Source of the DNA: Gnetum montanum
Taxonomy: Eukaryota > Streptophyta > Gnetopsida > Gnetales > Gnetaceae
Length of the DNA: 64,000 nt
NCBI GenBank assembly: GCA_015680685.1
Contig: MNCI01030955.1
Coordinates: forward strand, 903,398-967,397
Direction: 5' to 3'
Both the position numbers and the translations under genes were made by a program. Below, piece after piece: positions 58,178 through 64,000 of this stretch; positions within the stretch are counted from its first letter, which is position 1; each line of letters opens with the position of its first letter. The notes beneath the pieces are model-generated. The model had not been told where the DNA came from. It did no database searches and saw only the letters and a program-made list of their open reading frames with translations.

Positions 58178-59575
58178 CATAGACACCAAGGGTTCTCCTT
58201 GTTTCTAATTGAAGCCTGCCTACAATGTGGCAAAGTTGTTCTAGCTAAGAATAACCATGGCTAGGACATTTGTGCATTAAGGAATAGTATCGACCAATGG
58301 CAGCATCCAAGGGTTCATGTGTTCCTTGTTTCCATCCTTAGATTTGCCTTCTCAAGTTAGACACTCTAGAGTATGTTTGATATTTATCATTAAATAATTC
58401 AAGCATGGTACTCCATCGTCTAATAGATTTCGGCTCTAAAGACTAGTACCAGGACTCTACTTCTTTGATAAATGTCCTTGGGAACAACTTAAGTTTTTAC
58501 CACTTATTTTCTATATTCTACAAGGCACATGCATCTTGAAAAGCTTGAAGATGGTTCTGTAGATCAAAGTTATATCCTCCTTTGAATCAAGGAATATTGT
58601 TCATGTCTAGCCTTTTGATCCAACTATCCTTCACGTGCCTTGTTGGAATTCGTACTACCTCTACAATATTGAGCATACTTCAGGTAGCAAGCAAGGGCTC
58701 ATCAAGGCCTTGATCATGGTGCCTACAATTCCCTCTACTGATCCTTCGTTCATGGCAATGTGCCTCTCTTGAATGTCCATGCCCTTGATCTTGCCTTTCC
58801 TAATGATTATTTCAATCAGTTTAGTCTCGTTGGTCATTTCATTCATTACGGTCACTTACATCACGATCTTGCCTTTTGTGGTTGCGATCAAAGCCAGAAG
58901 AAGAAGAAGATGACAATGAAGAGGAAGAGGAAGGAGGACTAGCATCATCACGGTGCTTGCTACCGCCTCTTCGATGATTGTGACCATGATCAAGATCTTG
59001 CTTTTTATCTACATCCCTGCCTTGACCTGCTCCTCCAAATCCTTCTTTATCATTGGTTCCATTCTTACCAAAACCAAGATTGTGAATCATGGACTACAAG
59101 TTCTGGTTTTGACCTCCTTCACCAAAGTCAAAGAGAGGAATTTCACTGAATGGAAAACCCCTAAAGAAGAGTTCTCCACCACCTTGTTGGTACAACAAAA
59201 ATGGAGAATCATTAAATCTTTTTCCCTTCAAACATTCATAGCATTTTTCTAACTATTGATCTTGTAGACATTGCGCCTCAATGGGATGATAATCCTTAGC
59301 ATCAATATCTTGCACGACATACTCAACATGATGTTCCTAAAGATCATATCATATAAGAATTTGGTGGAGCATTGCAAGAATAGATTGATCAAGCTGCAAA
59401 ACAATGTTGCCCTCCATGTCATGCCACCACAATTGTTCATCTTGGTGTAGGATGAAGGTGAAATTTAGTACATACTCATCAGGATGAGCATATATAATTT
59501 GATATTGTTGAGGCACTAGTTGATGAGCTTCATCAAACTTGGGTGAAGAAGCGATCCTATGAGAAAAAGATGTTT
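58178..59575 (-). pseudogene. gag N-terminal part of element E
   Basis: Minus strand. The start codon position is altered (C has AAAATGTCTTC, E has AAAACATCTTT). VPQQYQIIYAHPDEYVLNF and ILHQDEQLWWHDMEG follow, then a charged region with PPSSSSSLSSSSSSGFDRNH (59090-58839 frame) and a capsid domain (about 58640-58250: LDMNNIP, FIKEVES-type and WSTMLELFNDKYQTYS blocks). It ends at GVYAK where F is inserted. Several stops. Confidence 0.82.
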
Positions 59576-59714
59576 TCGATTAGATGAGAAAAAATGCACT
59601 ATGCTTCTAAATACTATTGTAGTAATCATAAGATGTGATATGACTCTAAGGTTTGTTCCAACAATTTAAATAATTTTCACTAGGTCCTAGATAGTGCACA
59701 AAACAACCAAAAAG

Positions 59715-59732
59715 TCCCCGACAACAATGCTA
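59715..59732 (-). other. Primer binding site of element E
   Basis: Minus strand TAGCATTGTTGTCGGGGA, one base from the LTR end. It aligns with TGGCGCCGTTGCCGGGGA with four or five changes, mostly transitions. Confidence 0.75.
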
Positions 59733-59733
59733 A

Positions 59734-60559
59734 TGATGAGCGACAAGGCATCTCTACGTCCAACCATACAAATTACTGAGGTGTTTATTCATGATCTGAT
59801 CAAATTCCGTGGACCTATAGTTCTCTAGTACACTAGTTCCTCTAAGAAGTGAAATGGGCATTGAGAACGTTCATTGTCTTCCCAACTACACTTGTGAAGC
59901 TCGTATGGTTTAAGTGTAATTGAGGTACATGATTTTTTTTTCTTATTTTATGTTTTATAATTTTGATCGCCTACAACAAAAATGAAAGGTAAAGTAATTG
60001 AAGTTCTAATTCATATACTGCCTAGCTAGCCTAACACAAGTAACCGCCCCACTTTCTTGAACACATCCTAAACACGTATAGTGTTCTTGGGCTACCAAAC
60101 GTTAAGTGTTGTTGGGTTACCAAGTACTATATGTATGTTCGAAGTGGTCGTGCTTGTGTTCATTAACTGCTGGAAAGTAATTGCTTAATTCAAATGCATT
60201 AAAACAAGTGCATGAAAGTAAAGTTCATCGAAAGAAACATTAATCTATTCTCAATGCTACAAGGATTGTCAAAAGAGTTCATTTGTATTCCCGTCACATT
60301 GTTGTGCCCAAGTACATTAGTGTTCGAACAAAGAAGCGCACACACTCAAACTCCTTCTGCGAGCACTCAAAAAATATTCTAACTTTAGGGAAAATAAACT
60401 GCAAGAGCTTCGCTACTTTAACTAGAAACTACAAAAATTGATACCAAACTGGAAGCCCATGTGCTATATTTATAAGCCAGCGTATACCCCCCAACATCAC
60501 ATCTGGACCCCAACATTGGATATCCAACATCAGAGCAGATGAACAAATGTGTTTCATTA
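59734..60559 (-). repeat. 5' LTR of element E
   Basis: Plus strand TGATGAGC to TTTCATTA. Collinear with 41581-42380, with a few short insertions (for example AAAACAAGTGCATG near 60203). The TATA word TATAAATATA (minus strand) is at 60465-60474, next to CAACATTGGATATCC-like palindromes in U3. Confidence 0.88.
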
Positions 60560-62700
60560 AGAGGAATATAGCTTTAGCGCAAAGTTAAGCTTTCAAGTTT
60601 GCTTTTTATTTTAGAATGTATGAAACCTAAAATTGGTTTAGTCTTATGAAAGTATTTTTTATATTCTTTCTTACAAATATTTTTTTTTTTTTTTTTGTAA
60701 GAATGCTTACATGATAGTTTGTTTATTTTGTGAAAGGGTAATTTTTGGTAGAATAAAGTGATAATATTTTATTTATTTATTTTTCAACTTGTTTGTTCGA
60801 TCTACATTTTCTATTTTCTAATTCTGTATTTATAATTTCATCCAAATTTTGATTTTAAGTTTTAAAAAGGGTACAAATTAATCAAAATAATCATAATAAG
60901 ATTGTGTTAAGACTTTACATCTCTACCATTTAAGTGATAAATATGTTTTTTAAATAATAATCTTTGTTACTCTAACTCTAAGAGTGTTACTCATGTGGAG
61001 ACAATCTAGACTATAGTATCTTAAAACCTGTTTTAAAGGTGTTAATTAATGATTTGGTATGAAACCCAAATTTATTCATCAACAAATACCACATTTAACA
61101 CATTTTCTTAAAGATATTTTTAAAACTTATAGCATTTGCATATCTATTGTCCAATAAATACAGAGGATACATAGGGTCTACTTGCTAATAAATTTTAGGT
61201 TAGTTTCATTAAAAACTAATGGCATAGTTTACCACTGCATAGAAAATAAAGAAACAAAATAGCTTTTCAGCAGTGAGAACCCACAATGTTACGGTGCTCT
61301 TTCCTATATTAGAAAGGACCTGAAGTAATGCATGTTTAGAAGTATGTCAATAATGAGTAATAAAACCTGAAGTAATGCATGTTTAGATGTCAATAATGAG
61401 TAATAATAATTTTATCTCACAAATAGACGGTATGATTGGCACGTCGCGTCCCACAATAGACATTAAGATATTATATTTGAATTCAAAAAATGTTAATCAT
61501 TGCCAAATTAGGTAGCAGTCGAAACAATTTACAAAATTACTTAATTGAAAATTTTTAATTTAATAATAAATTAAAGATTTTTAAGTTCACAATAAATCGT
61601 TAGTCTACAGACTCTTGATTTTAAAGCCCATAAATATTGTGGGAAAAAAAAAACAGACATTTGGTTCGGACGACCCTTCTTTTTTCTAAACTTATAAACC
61701 AAACTGATCCTTTGACTAATTATTTGCGGACTACCCACTTAGACTACTTCTCGAGAACGCAACTTAAACACTATCGCTGGTTCTTGCACCTTCAATGTGT
61801 TCCTTGATGAAACTCATCACAAGCCTTTTTATTTTTATTTTTCATTTTCCTTTGCGTATACCCTTTCTGTCCTTGTGTAAGTGTTTTTTTGAAACTTTTA
61901 AATTTTTATGGTATAAAAATAGGACAAACATTCAAACCTGTAATAACTGTTTGGTTCTGTGAGTGTTTAGATGTTAAATCTGCCGATTAATTATTTTAAT
62001 TTAAAATTTTATTTAATTGTAAATGTTACTCTAAAATGAATCTGGTGATTCTGATTAGACCTACCAAATACATACACTTCTGTTAATTCTTGGATTCTCT
62101 CCAGAATTCATCTGCAAAAGAGCACTTAGGATTTATGAATTTGTTGTTTTAACATCCAACACGATTTGCCCGGCCGTAGATAAAACCATTCCGCCAAACA
62201 GGCCTTACCCAAGATGCCACGATTCGCCATAGATGGAATTTCCTTTAATGGTGCACGAAGGCACGCATAGAATATTTGTTGAAAACTCCTTCTAAAATCT
62301 CTGTTCTTTCAAATATTATATGGCTTCTTTAAAGTTTAAAGATACAATAGAGTTCCCGGCTCAAGATCCCTTTCCGTTTTCTTGGTGCAAACGAATTTGA
62401 TTTTGTATTACTTTTCGGCGGAATCACAGTTGTAAGCACGAAAACGCATTAATGCATATGTCCAAGGCCAAGGCCAGGTACGAAGGAAAGGAGGAATCAG
62501 GATCGTTTGTGTTTGGAAAAGCGCACCAGGCATCTTATTTTGAATTGACGTGGCTTGGCAAAGGCCACAGAATTGGCATATAACATTTGCCATCATCTCT
62601 TTTCAGATGCTTCATCCTTCTTTTCATTTGTTTTTTTTCGCTTTCTAATTTGCTTGCGAGTGCCATAAGGTATCTCCTGTAGCGGCTATCTAGTTGCAGG
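60560..62700. other. AT-rich upstream region of the right-hand gene
   Basis: No retroelement or gene is recognised. It contains a T run at about 60676-60698, a short tandem duplication (61318-61407) and a distinctly less AT-rich stretch from about 62150 that fits the promoter-proximal part of the gene at 62863. Confidence 0.5.
61318..61407 (+). repeat. 45-bp tandem duplication
   Basis: ACCTGAAGTAATGCATG..TCAATAATGAGTAATAA occurs twice back to back (61318-61364 and 61365-61407); the second copy lacks four bases. Confidence 0.9.
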
Positions 62701-62733
62701 CGATTGCAAATTGAGAATGTGCTTTTGCATACC

Positions 62734-62740
62734 TATAAAT
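62734..62740 (+). promoter_or_regulatory. Possible TATA box of the right-hand gene
   Basis: CCTATAAATG lies about 125 bases upstream of the start codon, leaving room for a start site near 62765 and a 5' UTR of about 95 bases. Sequence-only call. Confidence 0.45.
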
Positions 62741-62862
62741 GTATGTAGAGTTGACTCTTCGTTCAAAAACATCATCGTCATCATATATTCATTCGTCTTG
62801 TTCTTATTGTTTGCCTTGAAAGCTTTTAGAGTTCTATTTGTGATTTTGTTGTGGTAGCAAAA

Positions 62863-63354
62863 ATGTATAACTCTGGTAGCTTCAGAAATCCTTACTCTCT
62901 CTATTACTCGGGAGACCGAGGCCGACAGCAGAGGACTGTGCCAGTAACACAATCCCAGCAGCAACAGCAGCAACAGCAACAACAGCCGCAGCCGCAGCCA
63001 TCACAGGTGCAAAAAGATTTGAGGGCAGCTTCACTGCAGCAGAAAGAGCAGCAGCAGCAGGATGCCAAGGCCCCTTGTCCCCAACATCCCTTGCAAGACA
63101 ACGAGAAAGACAAGGAGACGAAGCCTCAGCTGACAAAGCAACCGAGTCGGGTATAGTTTAATTTTTCACTTTCAGTGCTGCTTATTTTGGAGAATGGTGA
63201 GGACAGGACTACCTAGAGCAATGAAATATGTATGGTATTAGATTTTAAGTACAGTAAAGTAGTTTTGCACCGTTTGCTACTGTGTATGCAGGCACAAGCA
63301 TTCACTTGGGAAAGAAAACCATCTGAACCTGCACCTGCTAAACCACCGGCTCTG
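62863..63354 (+). CDS. 5' end of a host gene: Gln-rich exon 1 and short exon 2
   Basis: Exon 1 (62863-63150) encodes 96 residues, MYNSGSFRNPYSLYYSGDRG at the start, then a polyglutamine/Gln-Pro tract (residues about 31-48) and a charged Gln/Lys/Glu-rich tail. It ends PSR at donor GTATAG, phase 0. Intron 1 is 63151-63291 with acceptor TGTATGCAG. Exon 2 (63292-63354) encodes 21 residues (AQAFTWERKPSEP, then APAKPPAL) and ends at donor GTAATA, also phase 0. The ATG has A at -3. An in-frame GTG twelve bases upstream is not needed. No domain is recognised, so function is unknown. The protein start looks disordered. It is the only host gene seen, and it continues past the window. Confidence 0.7.
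63151..63291 (+). other. Intron 1 of the right-hand gene
   Basis: 141 bases, GT...AG, T-rich. Reading through it gives a stop within the first codons (GTA TAG), supporting splicing at 63150. Confidence 0.65.
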
Positions 63355-64000
63355 GTAATATACTCATCTGAACCCGGTAATGTGTGTGTTTGGCTTGTCA
63401 GATCGATCGATTAGATATTGTCCTTGTAGACGTGGATGGACAAATGAATGAATGTCCAAATTGTTCTCGATGAAGCCTCGTTATTCAACGTAATTTGGTC
63501 GTTTTCAATATTAATGGATTGGGATATTACAGTTGCAACTTTGATTCAACGCTCCGTAATTTTTTTAAACATGTTTTTAAAGCTCATAATATATATATTT
63601 TTCAGGTTTAATAAATTTATAAAGTCTTTGTTGTTGTCATAGTCATAATCATTTATGAATTTTTTTCTGGCCATTAGTCTCTATGAAGAGCTAGATCTTT
63701 GTTTACTTACAATTTTTAAAATCTCATCTCTTCTTTGGTGTTTATTTTGTTAAGTTTTTGGTGTTTATTTTGTTAAGTTTCTTGAAATAGTAATGTAACA
63801 GCCTTTATATTATGGAGTTAATCTTTGCTGCTAACATTCAACATCTATTCAACCATTTGCATTAGTTGTTATTCATGCTTCTTTTACATTGCCTAATATC
63901 CAACACCATATAAGATTGCAGGGTTGCAGGATGATTACTGTCCCTTAAAATTTTCCTTTAAATTTTAAGGGTATTCTTTTTCTCTCACATAGAACACTAC
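63355..64000 (+). other. Probable intron 2 of the right-hand gene
   Basis: T-rich sequence starting with donor GTAATA. No convincing next exon is seen. The candidate acceptor TTTTTCAG at about 63605 leads straight into stops. A CTTTTGGTG-like 21-base duplication occurs near 63737-63780. Confidence 0.5.

Larger units (their letters stand above)
41581..60559 (-). mobile_element. Athila-like gypsy element E, split by nested element F
   Basis: Minus-strand element: 5' LTR 59734-60559, primer site 59715-59732, gag N-terminal part 58178-59575, nested element F (48269-58172), gag C-terminal part 47001-48268, protease, RT N-terminal half, integrase, untranslated region, polypurine tract and 3' LTR 41581-42380. 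Without F it is about 9 kb. Flanking 5-mers are ATAGG (41576-41580) and AGAGG (60560-60564), a 4/5 match compatible with a decayed target duplication. RT second half, RNase H and the start of integrase are deleted. Confidence 0.88.

Noticed and set aside
62882-63136. Ala/Cys-rich frames on the minus strand opposite the glutamine tract
   Set aside because: They are antisense readings of CAG/CAA repeats, and the plus-strand exon has a better start, splice sites and composition.

Overview
The window looks like a repeat-rich plant nuclear genome. It is AT-rich, eukaryotic, and packed with old LTR retrotransposons, with one intron-containing gene starting near the right edge. The retroelement families (Ty1/copia with an initiator-tRNA-Met primer site, Ty3/gypsy with Athila/Tat-like pol and a primer site of the TGGYGCCGTTG..GGGGA type) are typical of seed plants. 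The age and nesting of the copies suggest a large genome such as a gymnosperm, but that is inference. I recognise no tRNA, rRNA, CRISPR or prokaryotic feature. Every retroelement reading frame is broken, so they are annotated as pseudogenes.

Layout, left to right. (A) 660-6300 is a plus-strand Ty1/copia remnant with a long 5' LTR, primer site, gag with a CCHC zinc knuckle, a polypurine tract and a truncated 3' LTR; its pol is gone. 6301-12224 has no recognisable gene; it holds an 88-base assembly gap, a 673-bp tandem duplication and a purine-rich low-complexity tract. (B) 12225-20770 is a minus-strand Ty3/gypsy element with 1.6-kb LTRs. It keeps gag, protease, the N-terminus of RT and the C-terminus of integrase, and has lost the pol core in between. 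(C) 22013-35503 is a plus-strand Athila-like Ty3/gypsy element. Its part from integrase into the 3' LTR is tandemly duplicated, giving LTR-gag-pol-LTR(partial)-integrase-LTR. (D) 36190-39290 is a minus-strand gag-protease remnant of another gypsy lineage, without recognised LTRs. (E) 41581-60559 is a minus-strand Athila-like element whose gag is split by a second member of the same broad family, (F) 48269-58172. F is flanked by a perfect 5-bp target duplication. (G) After about 2.2 kb of AT-rich sequence, a host gene begins at 62863 with a glutamine-rich first exon and a small second exon. It runs off the window.

How the parts relate: C, E and F share a distinctive organisation of gag, protease, RT, integrase, a roughly 2-kb untranslated region and a GGGGG-containing polypurine tract. 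C and F also share GATATC-rich U3 regions and unusual active-site residues (protease D-S-S, RNase H third Asp replaced by Asn), while E belongs to a different LTR subfamily. No new defence or metabolic system was found. The most informative content is the nested transposon history, the deletion junctions and the shared active-site changes.
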